DNA from: Oryzias latipes
Taxonomy: Eukaryota > Chordata > Actinopteri > Beloniformes > Adrianichthyidae
Assembly: GCF_002234675.1 (NCBI RefSeq)
Contig: NC_019859.2
Span: 4,805,240-4,869,239 of the forward strand
Length of the DNA: 64,000 bases
Reading direction: 5' to 3'
Shown: piece by piece, positions 39,101 to 49,800 of the stretch
How the letters are laid out: each line of letters starts with the position of its first letter
Numbering within the stretch: position 1 is the stretch's first letter
The notes under the pieces: model-generated
Databases searched by the model: none
What the model was told of the DNA's origin: nothing
Seen by the model: only the letters and a program-made list of their open reading frames with translations
Translations under genes and position numbers: made by a program

Positions 39101-40792
39101 CAAATGACCCTCGTCAACAGAGAAGGGGAACATCTAACATAATAGGACTCCATCTGATTGGTCAAATGCATAAATTGATTTATTGGATTCGTTAAATACT
39201 TCAAGCTGCCATAAGCTTGTTTTAGCACATTTAAGGTAACCATTTATTGCAATTTTTGCTGTCTTTTGCGATATGCGTATTGCACAGCTTGGTACTGCGA
39301 TAGCGATAAATTTGCGGTATATTGTGCAGGCCTAATATTGTGTAATTTTTAAACAATTTAAGTAGTATAGCAATAATACTAGCGCATGTCTGCCGGCTAC
39401 AGTTTGAAGAGGCTCGGTGCGAAATGTCAAAGCGGTACAAACCTCGCTCCAGACTTTATCTTTCACAGTTCTATTGCGATAAATGAAAGACTTTGTGTCG
39501 TGGAATTCCAGCCGGGCACGAACCGCAATGATTAATTTCTCCTCCATGATTGCTTTTCCGAACATTCGGGACCTCCGTGAATTAAAGCGGTCGTCGTTGA
39601 TTTTTCACTACCAAATCCAGGAGTCGGCCTGTTTTAACTTGCAACGCGTTTTGAACGTAGAGTCGTAAAAAGGCACGTAGCTACACGTCAACGTGACGGT
39701 TTCAAATGCTGAAGCCCGAACGTTTTCATTGGAAGTGGCATTCAAGCGCCCACCTACAATGAAACAGTAACTTGTATAATCCCAATTCATTTTATAGTTT
39801 TACATAGTGTGGAAACACTATAAATGTAGCAAAGACATGTGACCAGACAGTGTGGGAGAATGATCTAATTATGTTCTGAATGAACTTTCTGAAACTACAA
39901 TGTGAATGGATTTACCAATAATTCTTGTTTACTTTTTTTGTACATATATTTTCACTTGATTATCTTGTAAAAAAAATGCAAGGAATCTGGAAAACTCCAC
40001 CTGCACTGTTCAGCACCAGGTATTTGTCTCTGAGTCACACTGGTTGAAGTTTTGATCGACCTTAGGTCAGAGAATTGGATCGTTCACTTGAACCAATATC
40101 GACTACGAAGGGTGTAGTCGGCCACAAATTGTATGAATCAAATCGTGTCAAAATGAATCGCTAGAGACCAAACTCAGCTTTTTTAGTGGGACAACTTTCA
40201 GAACGGATGTTGTGTTCATTACATTTATCCTGTTTTTTTTTTTTTTGTGTCATTCCTTCTAGTTGGCGTTGGTTTCACTTTTGATCCAAGAACAGCCCAC
40301 AAACGCATCATCCTCACCGAAGACTTCACCAAAGCGTCTGTCTCAGATGAGCCCACCAACTACCCAGAATGCCCCGAGCGCTTTGCGCTTTGCTCCCAGG
40401 TACTCTCCTCCAGAGGCTTTATCAGAGGTCGCCACTACTGGGAGTTCCGACTGAGCTGCAACAACTTCATTGGCGTCGGATTGGCTTACGGCAGCCTTGA
40501 CCGCAAAGGCCCCGCCAGTCGTCTGGGACGCAACAACATGTCCTGGTGTTTGGAGTGGTTCAACGTTAAGCTGTCCGCCTGGCACAGCAGTGTGGAGGTG
40601 GTGCTGGTCAACCCGAGTCCCAAGCGCGTAGGCGTGCTGTTGGATTGTGAGGAGGGCAGGGCGACCTTCTACAACGTGGCAGACAGGGCGTATCCCTTAC
40701 ACTCCTTCTCCATACCCTGCGTGGAGGCCGTCTATCCGGCTGTTTGGGCTTTCTCGAGTGGCTCCAGTGTTACTCTGTGCAAGCTGCAGTAA
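33105..40792 (+). CDS. trim25: E3 ubiquitin/ISG15 ligase TRIM25, complete, 9 coding exons
   Basis: Exons: 33105-33725, 34001-34096, 34173-34406, 35947-36115, 37387-37440, 37595-37651, 38234-38341, 38751-38813, 40263-40792; phases agree, 1932 nt, 643 aa (human TRIM25 630). The RING finger (C19-C57, C3HC4, with PCGHNFCQDC) is followed by B-box-like zinc motifs around 118-150 and 168-205, coiled coil about 205-320, a serine/lysine-rich linker about 373-467 and a B30.2/SPRY domain 468-643. The SPRY carries RGRHYWEFRLSCNNFIGVGL and SRLGRNNMSWCLEWFN, very close to mammalian TRIM25. TRIM25 adds K63-linked ubiquitin in RIG-I signalling and binds RNA through linker and SPRY. The ATG at 33105 is used (a second in-frame ATG follows at 33108); the paralogue at 43852 has the same start. 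Position next to dgke supports orthology. Confidence 0.95.
33785..33912 (-). mobile_element. TTAA-family fragment in trim25 intron 1 (copy 8)
   Basis: Inverted 3'-end fragment: GATCATCTTTTGATCCCAGTGG, then GTTTTTAGCCCAAATCA and GACATAGTTCCTGCAGAGC. Confidence 0.7.
34407..35946 (+). other. trim25 intron 3
   Basis: 1.5 kb without recognised exon. The block 35150-35420 is GC-richer and may be an old repeat, but I cannot classify it. Confidence 0.5.
36116..37386 (+). other. trim25 intron 4
   Basis: Very AT-rich, with many T-runs; nothing else recognised. Confidence 0.6.
37652..38233 (+). other. trim25 intron 6
   Basis: Mostly a shortened TTAA-family copy (37735-38146). Confidence 0.65.
37735..38146 (+). 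mobile_element. TTAA-family transposon, copy 9 (internal deletion)
   Basis: ACATGTTCTTGTTGCATTTTT near the start and GATGATCGGCGTTTGACTTTAA at the end; the exon-like centre is missing. Confidence 0.75.
38342..38750 (+). other. trim25 intron 7
   Basis: 409 bases; no repeat or exon recognised. Confidence 0.6.
38951..39334. mobile_element. hAT-like nonautonomous element, short copy, with 8-bp target duplication
   Basis: Ends TATGGCTGCACGATAT and ATATTGTGCAGGCCTA are inverted repeats. They are flanked by ATATTGTA (38943-38950) and ATATTGTG (39335-39342), an 8-bp duplication with one mismatch, as expected for hAT. The interior matches 10942-11624. Confidence 0.8.
39436..39547 (-). pseudogene. 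MADF-domain fragment, Harbinger/PIF-type transposon protein
   Basis: From the ATG at 39547 the minus strand reads MEEKLIIAVRARLEFHDT, continues through SFIYRNRTVKDKVWSEV, and then runs into unrelated sequence. This is the N-terminal half of a MADF (Myb/SANT-like) DNA-binding domain, as carried by the accessory protein of PIF/Harbinger transposons and by many fish multigene families. It lies inside trim25 intron 8. No transposase is visible nearby, so it is a relic. A domesticated short gene is possible but not supported. Confidence 0.6.
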
Positions 40793-42310
40793 AGATGCTG
40801 CATCTGCACGTCCTACTTCATCTGTACACCCCCCATCCCCATTGATAAAGCATTCTTATAAATAATGCAAAGAAATGTGGATATTTGGAAGCAATTGCGA
40901 TTCAATTGAAGCTTTTTAAGTAAGTTTTCATAGATAACTTGGGTTAAAACATAAAAGTACTTGTTGTACAAATATCTAAATCTGATTAAAGTTATCCGTC
41001 GTGTCCAAACTGAGCAGGTTAGATTAAGACAAAAAAAAGATTCAAGTTTATTCGCTTTTCTAAGTATGGAGTAGTAAATCACAAGAGTTTTTACGGGTTT
41101 CTGACTTAAATCTTAGAAGTCCGGGTGTTTGTTTGTTTTTTCTTCCCCCCCATTGTGACCCTAATCCTGTCTCATATCTTCAAGCTTTTATTTTGGTAGG
41201 ACCAGATAAAGCTATAGAAGATGGAGCAACAGTGGTGATCAACACGATGCCTCTGAATCAGCCAGTGGGAAGGCAGTGATGGAGGCTCCTCTCCTAAGCC
41301 ATCACACCAACAGAACCTCGGTCCTTTTTGAGAATAAGACCGGTTCTAAGAGATTCTGGCATTTAAAAGGAATGATCATCATCTCTGCTGTTGTTTTTTT
41401 TACAGCTGCAGAGTGATGAATATGGAAGCTGACTCGTCTGCTTTAGTCACAGAAAATGCGTTTTTCTCCACCTCTAGAGAGCATGTGCGCCTTTAAAACA
41501 CAGAGAAGCATTTCCAGACAAAAGTAAATGTGTATTTATACTGTTTTTGAAATGCACGAGATAAAAAAAGAACGTCATCTTGCTCATACTATCAGGTGAA
41601 GTCAGAACACGGCTGTGGCTGAGCAGGAAGTGGATGATGGCAGAACTGAATCCAGTTTCTCAGACATACATTTGTCTGGTAGACGACTCCCTCTCCACCT
41701 TTGACTTTGGATATTCTTTACTGTCAGAAGCCGCCAACAGCAGGGACACCTACTTATTTTTAGGAACTGTCTCGTGCTGTTCACAACAAACGAATGTCTA
41801 CAGGGGAAAAGGTTGGACTTGGTTCTGCCGTGAACAGAAGAACACACAGTGGGTCCCTTGGAAACATGGGTGTTTCTGCAGGTCGAGACTCGTCAGGGAA
41901 ATGTCACATTTCATTGACTTCCTTAATTTCTTTGTGCTCCTGATTGGAACTGGGGTCTCATAGCTTCTGTTCCCATTGGGGCGTTTACACTCCATCACTT
42001 TAGAAGCTCTGACAGAGGAACGAAAGTGATGGGGCAAAAGTTGAGCGACTGAACCTGGTCGGCGTTTTCTACGCTCGACACATCAATCACGTTTGAGTTT
42101 AATGAGTAACCGTGTGTCTTTGGAGGTGTATTTCATTGGATAAAGAGAATTTGCTTTAATCAGAACACTTAAGACTGCTTTAGCAGGTTCTGTCATGTCA
42201 ACCAAATTTCTATTTGCAGGTGAAATATCGATGTAGATGTTGTAAAATCTTTAATTGTGTTTGATGAAAATAAAACTGTGTTAATTATAAATAAAGGTTC
42301 TATAATGGGA
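40793..42310 (+). other. trim25: trim25 3'UTR (probable)
   Basis: No coding exon or classified repeat. Two AATAAA hexamers lie at its end (42269-42274 and 42290-42295), so a 1.5 kb 3'UTR is plausible. Confidence 0.5.
42269..42295 (+). terminator. Two closely spaced poly(A) signals, likely trim25
   Basis: AATAAA at 42269 and again at 42290, the first canonical signals noticed after the trim25 stop. Confidence 0.55.
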
Positions 42311-42447
42311 AAACCTTTGCTCTCTCTGGGTAATTAGCTCACCTAATTATGGTCCAAAGCAGTCGATGACTGCGAGGACCACATTTTTTATACAGTTGAA
42401 TAACTTTCTGCACCTTTGAGCAAAAATGTGACCCCCAGCCACATTCG

Positions 42448-42740
42448 CGTAAATTCATTCATTCATTTTCTTAACCGTTTATTCCCTTTCGGGGTCACGG
42501 GGTTGACGGAGCCTATCCCAGCCACTTGGGCGTAGGCAAGGGATAACCTGGACAGGTCGCCAGTCTGTTGCAGGGTGGAATATCCTCAGTCACACATCCA
42601 TTCACTCACACACCTATGGCCTCACACAGAAAGGTCCCCCATTGATGTAGTTTTTCAGGTCCCCCAGCCGGGACTTGAACCGGGGGCCTTCTTGCTGTGA
42701 GGCAAGAGCGCTTACCACTGCGTCACCGTGCAGCCCCACA
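42448..42740 (-). mobile_element. tRNA-derived SINE with LINE-like tail
   Basis: On the minus strand the head GGGGCTGCACGGTGACGCAG, AGTGGTAAGCGCTCTTGCCT and GGTTCAAGTCCCGG is tRNA-like with A and B boxes. The tail, seen on plus as TTTTCTTAACCGTTTATTCC and CTTTCGGGGTCACGG, is a common fish LINE 3' end. Confidence 0.8.
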
Positions 42741-43079
42741 TTCGCGTAAAGTCAACAGAATTTGCCCACACCTCGTACCCGGCGGAAAAGGAATTTTGGG
42801 CACAAACGACACCCCACACAAAGACAATGACGTTACAGAGAGTGATTCAGTTAAAAAATGCTTATGGAGCAAAAAAAAAAATATATATATATATATTTTA
42901 AATACAGTAATGAAACTGAATTATTATGGGATGGGAGAACAACCAACAGCTTGGGTCCATTTTGTGGCAAGAGTTGAAAAAAAAAATCAATTACATTTTA
43001 TATGTCATAATTCACTTGACAATGCAATATGATGAAATTGCAAATTGATTGTTGAGAATTGCGTATTTCTCATTTGGCT

Positions 43080-43270
43080 TTTCCCATCAGGGTTCGCCAC
43101 CGCGAAACAAACTCTCCTTCGAGGATGAGCTGCATGGTTAACTTGACGATGTTTCACGCCGGATGCCCATCCTGACGCAACCCTCTCAATTTATCCGGGC
43201 TTGGGACCGGCACAGAAGCAGAGAAGGGAATAGGGAACAGCCCGGATTCCCTGGTTTCACGGACGGAATG
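43080..43270 (+). mobile_element. Fish SINE/LINE relic (GCCGGATGCCC type)
   Basis: Contains TTTCACGCCGGATGCCCATC and ATCCGGGCTTGGGACCGGCAC, phrases of a widespread percomorph interspersed repeat. The class (AFC-like SINE or LINE tail) is from memory. Confidence 0.55.
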
Positions 43271-43499
43271 CGCTGCAAACCAGCACGAGCTAAACTGGCT
43301 CCTATTACTTTGAAATATGACAAAGAAAAATACTTCCAACCCCTTCCCCAGTGCCTTTTCTCTCTCTCAATATTTAAGAATCCGAAGACATTTAACTTTT
43401 TTAATTTTAACAAGGAAAGTGCTGCTTGGGAACTAGTATAGATTCATATTTTTAACAGTAATACATATAAATAATATAGAAATTATTTTTAACAAAGAG

Positions 43500-43851
43500 T
43501 AAATAGAGCCTTCTGTAAATGTTTACGCAGCGCGGAAGGATTTAATTCTCTTTACACCGCAGTCCGGGTGAATCCTCGATTCTGATTGGCTGCTGGGTGT
43601 ACATTAAAAAGTGAAAAACTGACCAGACGGTTCAGGCTTCCGGTAATTTGTGTTGACTCGTTATCGGGCATTATTCCCTTTGTACGCTGTTGAAAAAAAA
43701 CTCTCTTCTTTATTTCGAAGTCAAATTGGTGCCGCTAAACGCCTCGTGACGTTTGTTTGGAGGCGGTTTCCAAACAAGCCGTTAGGTTTCGTTTCTCCCT
43801 CCCTCCCTTGAAAGTGCGTCATCGTCTCTCCGAACAGCAGCAGCAGTTTTC
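43500..43851 (+). promoter_or_regulatory. Upstream region of the trim25 paralogue
   Basis: Local GC rise before the ATG; an ATTGG box-like element (GATTGGCTG) at 43584; and an ISRE-like TTTCGTTTCT at 43787, the same string as upstream of trim25 (33060). No 5'UTR intron is required by the sequence. Confidence 0.35.
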
Positions 43852-46800
43852 ATGATGGCGGAGGAGGCCGACTTTTCCCTGTGCGCTCTGGAGGAGGAGC
43901 TGACCTGCTGCATCTGCCTGAGCCCCTTCGACTGTCCGGTCACCATCCCCTGCGGACACAACTTCTGCCAGGACTGCCTGCTCGCCACCTGGGAGGACGC
44001 CAACTTCAGCTGCCCTCAGTGTCGGACCAGCTTCCCGTCCAGGCCAGAGCTGCAGAAGAACACGGTCCTCAGCTCCGTGGTGGAGGCCTTCAAGCTGAAG
44101 TCCTCCAAGAACAGCTCAGCCATCCCGACCGAGCAGGAGAGCAAAGCTGAGGAGCAGAGCAAAGCTGAGGAGAAGCATGTGGTCCTCTGCGACACATGTA
44201 TGGAGGCAGAGGCCTCCAGGACCTGCCTCACCTGCATGGCCTCCTACTGCGAGGAGCACCTGCGGCCTCACCGGGAGAACCCCACCTTCCGCGTCCACCA
44301 GCTGATCGATCCTGTGGGGGATCTGTCGGAGCACATCTGCTCCGAACACCACAAGCTGATGGAGCATTTCTGCACGGAGCACGGACGTCTGATCTGCAGC
44401 TCCTGCCTCCAGCAGGTCCACAAATCCTGCTCCTTCTCCTCTCCTGAGGAGCAGAGGGGCCTGAAGGAGGTAAGTCTTCCTCCACAGCTCCCATCTGCCA
44501 GCCCGAAGTCAAGTGTCTGATGAAGCCCTCCTTCATCAGTTAAGATGCAATCCCCAGAGCCCCATCCCATCGAAAAGCTCCATAATCATTTCAGTATTTC
44601 AGGAGGGTAAATACTATAACAATAAGAAATTTACAACTGAGCAACAGAAAACTGTGGCTCCTTTCTGTTACTTTTCTGACTTGTATAGATTTTTATGTAC
44701 TTTAAAAAGCTTGTTGTGAACGTGTTCGTATCAAATTCCTGAACATTTGTTGTCAAAAAAATGAAGAAAAAAAGTTTTTCCAAGTTTTACAATCTGAGTC
44801 CCATATTCCTCCTCCAGCAAAATGAGTTGGTAAACAAAACTATGGTTAAAAAAAAAAAAAAGCTGAACAAACAAAAATGTTTCAGTGGCTCCCTTACTGA
44901 CCTGTAGACTTTGTTCCCACACAACAAACATGATTGGTTCTTTTTGTAGTTGTCACAGTACAATAACAGGCAAGAATTGTACTTCCTGATTGAGACCGAT
45001 TTAAAGTCAAATGAACTGGAGCCAAGTCAGTTCAGGGAGTGATCGCTGCATGGCTTGATTCAAGCAATTCATCCCCAGCATGCTGACATACTGGTCTGGG
45101 ATTACATTTAGGGTGTATTCAGACGGGAAAAGTCTGTTAATCCGGTCTGAGAACGCTAAATTTAGTCCGGCTCTAGTCATGAACGTTGCATTTGGACTGT
45201 CGGACTGTCAGCCGGAGAGTTCTGTTCTGGGCCAAAGCTTGTAAACAAAACCATGTGACTAAACATCTGTTTAGTCGTTGGCCAGGAATTGCGAGGGTGG
45301 GGCAAAGTGACGAGAGGAAGAATACTGGATAATGTCTCAACGTTGGTACGACACTTTGTACTTTGGTACGGCGGAGGCATGCTGCAAGGCGGTTACTGAG
45401 GTCCAGTGTTTTTATTTAGACTGCTGAAACTCAGAGCAAACTGGACCTCAGTCTGATTGGAAACGAACCGTTGAAAGATGGGTCAGAGAGCGGTTCCTGG
45501 TCCTGGACCAGGATGTACCGAGACTGAAAATTTGGTCCAGATTATCGAGAGAAACAAATTCTAGCTCAGTTTAATGTGTCCAGTCTGAGTGGACCCCGGG
45601 GGAGGATCGGTGAAAGTTTTTTTTTTTTTTTTTTTTTGTAATTGCCTTCAAAATAATATTAATAACCTTTTGATTGACAGGTGGTCACGTGACCAAACGC
45701 TCTGTTGGTGATGGGTTTCTACTCAAATCGTTCTTGGTTCTTTTTTTGTTTCTGCAGAACGACTTCAGAGCAAAGTTGAGTTTGCTGAACGAGAAGATCG
45801 AGAGGACGGATTCGGTTGTTCTCCAGATAACTGACATGCAGAACAAGCTTAAGGTAACCTTCAGACAAATTCGAGTCAAATGTCCCTACAGCAGCAGGAC
45901 ACATGGATGGGCGTCTTCATTTGGACCATTTTTCCAGGGGGCTGCCAACAGCAGAAAGACGGCGCTGTCGGCTGCGTACCAACAACTGAGGGACGTGCTG
46001 GCTCAAGATGAGCGCGCTGCTCTGCACGAGGTGGACTGCGAGCTGGAGAAGGGTCAGATGAAGCTTCAGCACTTCGCCAAGAGGTTCTCCGAGAACAACG
46101 AGAAGATGAGGACCGCCAGGGAGGACATCAACGAACTGCTGCGTCGGTCCCAGACCACAGCCTTTCTGCAGGTGGAGTTTGTGCTGGAAGGAAACTGCAC
46201 AGAGGAGCAGAACAACGACAAAACTGATGCTGGTTTTTATTTCATGATTGTTTCCAGGCCTCCTTTGAACTTCCAAAGGTCATAAAGTTTGACCCTTATG
46301 CGCCTCGGATCAACCTGGATTCTGAAAGAGTGACAGCAGCACAGAGCTTTGCTGCTGACCTGAAGGGGAGTCTGATGGAGATTCTGTCTCAGCCCTTTGA
46401 GGCCAGACCACCTCTTCTTGGATCAGGTAACCGACTGACTTTCTCTGTTTCTGCACGTCTTGTGTGGAATTGTTCTTTCTCTTGTCGTGACTTCTTCACC
46501 CCTTTTGATGTATATAAATGTGCGAGTAAGCAGCGGAATGTCTGACAAGTCATAAACTGTTGAATGTATATATTTTCCAGGCGATGCTGAAACATCTGGG
46601 TCAGAATCGGAACCTGAAAGTACCGGGGATGAGCCATCGAGTACGTCCTCCTTTCATGAAGAGTCTTCCGGGTTGGGGTTGACGCCATGGTGGCAGCAAA
46701 CGGCTGCAATTATCTACTTAATTTATTGCTGAAAAAAGCCAAATCATTGCAAAAAAGTGGCAACCGCTGAACCTTTTCAACTGGAGCTACGTTCACCCCC

Positions 46801-49800
46801 CCCCTCTGCCAAGCGTGTTAAATCGGCCCCTTCCAATGAAAAGTGGGATTCTGTGTTCAAAGATCTCATCTTCACCCCCAGCTGTGCAGTTTTTACAACC
46901 GTTTGAGCTCTTGCTGCAAGTTGCAGCCATTGAACGCGTGTTGAACGGAAAACCAGATTGAACTTTGACCAATCGGAGACTCCGATTTAGACCCTGTGTT
47001 TGAATGGCCACATGCTTTATACATAGAGGCTCTACGTCTGAATTCCTTCACTATATAGTTCACCAGTTTGTAGTGCTGTCCGAATCTACGACTCCATAGA
47101 AGTTTCCCAGAAGTGTCTGCGAAAAACCAGTGTCCATCAATGGTCACTAGATTGGCGAATATAGACCACAATGCATTGCGTTTGAACAATTTTTGCCCCC
47201 AAAAAGTTTTTTTTTGTAAATAAACCAACATTATTATCTTCATAACTCAGTGATTCATAAATGTTCATCATAAAACATTCGTATCAATGAGATTTTCACT
47301 TTGTGAAATCGATGACGTCATATTTGCAGTTTAAAAAAACAAAGTAGTGGACATGGTGTCCAAATTCCTTTTTAAAATCCAGGGCACTACATCGTCCCAC
47401 ACTGTATAGTTTTCTAGTCGTTGGGGAGTAGGGTGGGAATCAGACACAGCCAGAGACAGAGATCAGTCTTTAAAGTATGCGTAGTTACGTGCGATTGTGG
47501 GAGTTTTGAAGGTAAAAGCCCGACTTACACGTTTACATCCTGTCATTGGAAGTGGGCGGAGTGAACGTAGCTTTAGAGGGGAAGTTCTCGGTCGCCGGCA
47601 TATGTTGATCAGATTTGCTCTTTAATGTTTCAAGTCAATCAAAAGTCATTATCTAACAATTCGAACGGCTTTAGGTTGTTGTAAACGCTGAAGATCTTTG
47701 CTTAAAGTGTTTCGTTTGCTTGATTTTAAAGCCTTTTCAGCACCAGAGCGACCTCAACAGGAAGGAGGTCATCCCGGCCTCAACCATCCCGCCCCTCCGG
47801 CCGTCCACACCATTTACCAGCAGGTTCCATTCCCCATTTACATGCAGCCGCGGCCGTCATGGAATAATGCGCAACACAATCGGTTTGGTCCCTCTAGCTT
47901 TTCAACAGGCCGTCAAAGTGAGTAAAAGACGGCCGCTCCGGCATCTTCACTCATGATTCTACCCCCACAGGCTGCCGGGAATTGTGTTTTTTTTCTTCTA
48001 AAATCCATAAACACAACAGTTGGTCACATCAAATGATGACTTTTAGTAAACAAAAGGATCAAACTGACCACTTGCTTCTAAAAAAAAAGACCTCAGGAGT
48101 CAAACCAATTGGTGGCATGGACTGCATCCCTTTGACTCCATGCATGACATTTTCCCAAAACGCTGCTCCAACTCTGGATTTACAGAGGATGAAATGTTTG
48201 ATTTTTAATTAACAATAAGAACTATGAGGAATTTTCGAATCAAAAATTGCATTTTAAAAAAAGATTTCATGATAAATGGTCCACATTTATATTGCAAAGC
48301 CAATTTACAATGAAATGAAAGATTAAATTTATCCTATTTGGACTAAAATAGAGTTTAGAACAGCAGACAAGGTACAAAAATGACGAAGTGAAGATCCTGA
48401 AATTTTGAATGCACTTTTTTGAAGCTACGACCCCTTTATTTATTTATTAATTTATTTTTACAAAAGTTCATATTTATCTATATTCTCATTTTCGTTTGAT
48501 TTTTTTTTATTTATTTTTTTTAATGGTTCTGTGGCTTTGAACTGTTATGCAGTGGTTTTTTTTTTTGTTTTTTACTTCCTTATTGCATGAAGTAAACAGA
48601 TTTTTCAGCAGACTACTGGCCACTCGTAACACTCGCTGGTGTAAGAAACGGCTTTATAACAAATCCAGTTTCATGCTGAGCGTTTGGTTTTTCGCAGAGC
48701 TGCTCTCCATGAAGTGTGAAATGGTTCGTTAGTGGGCTTCGGCCTGCTGGTAAAAGCAAACTAGCAAAATCTCCACAGTTGCTCCTTTGCCCAAGAAAAT
48801 TAAACTGCATCCACTGCTACCTGGAATAAATAGTTTTTGGGAACACTATACGCCTCATTTACTGCAAAAAAATCCTCAATTTGATCATTTACTAAGTTCA
48901 ATAAGTTATTTTAATTCTCAGATGTGCTTTTTGATTCACTTAACCTGATGGTTAAAGAACCATTCTAACATGTTTTCTGATTATGGAGGGTGGATGGAAA
49001 AAGAAAATTAAGCTTAAAACTGCTTTCTTGTTTTTTTTTTACTTCTTTTTTTTTTGGAATCGTTGGGAATCTGGAACAGGGGAAAATATAATATTTGAAA
49101 AAAGAGCTTATTTGTTACTGAGAACAAACGGAAGCATCCGCTTGTAGACGAATGGATCACGTCTTCGTTTTCCTCGTCCGAGTTGGAATCTGGCTCAAAG
49201 CCGGGCGGCTGGATAGCCCTGGTATTGCTCACCGTTTTTGTTGCAACTGTAATTTTGGGTTGGAGTTGTGAGGGGCTGTAAACTAGCGGTAGAGCACGTG
49301 AACAGATGACTCTCAGCCATAGGTGGCGGGATGGGGGGTGAGGTTGCTCCGTGACAACAGTCCCCGCCCACAACTCGGAGATGAATTTCTACTGAGCTGC
49401 TGCTGCTATGCGGGAACTATGTCCTAAAGATTTTTGATTTTTGGCTTAAAACGGCAAAATCATGATTAAAAAAATCCTACTGGGAATATAAAAATGGACG
49501 CTTTCACAATAGAAAAGGTCTAATTTGAGAATTTTCACTCGCTTTCAGACCCTCATGGAGAAAAGTTTAAGAAACCTTCATCAGGAAGGAAGAATAAGAC
49601 CACCAGCAATCCAGCTCCAAAGGCTCATCAAAACAGGGGAGGAGACAGGAGCCAGCCTCCGAAAAATAAAGGTAAGTCCTTCTCTGTTTGGGGTCTGAAC
49701 TGAAAAAATGTCACATTTAGCTCTCAATGGTTTAAATCAGTCGTTTTCTGCACAAACATTTCTGTTTTTAACCGAGACACTCTGTGGCACAGCCAGTCCT

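Larger units (their letters stand above)
38814..40262 (+). other. trim25 intron 8
   Basis: Holds a hAT-like element (38951-39334) followed by a fragment of a MADF-domain transposon gene (39340-39790). Confidence 0.65.

Noticed and set aside
42670-42740. A genuine tRNA gene on the minus strand
   Set aside because: tRNA-like A and B boxes are present, but the sequence continues into a SINE body and has no clean cloverleaf with a paired acceptor stem.
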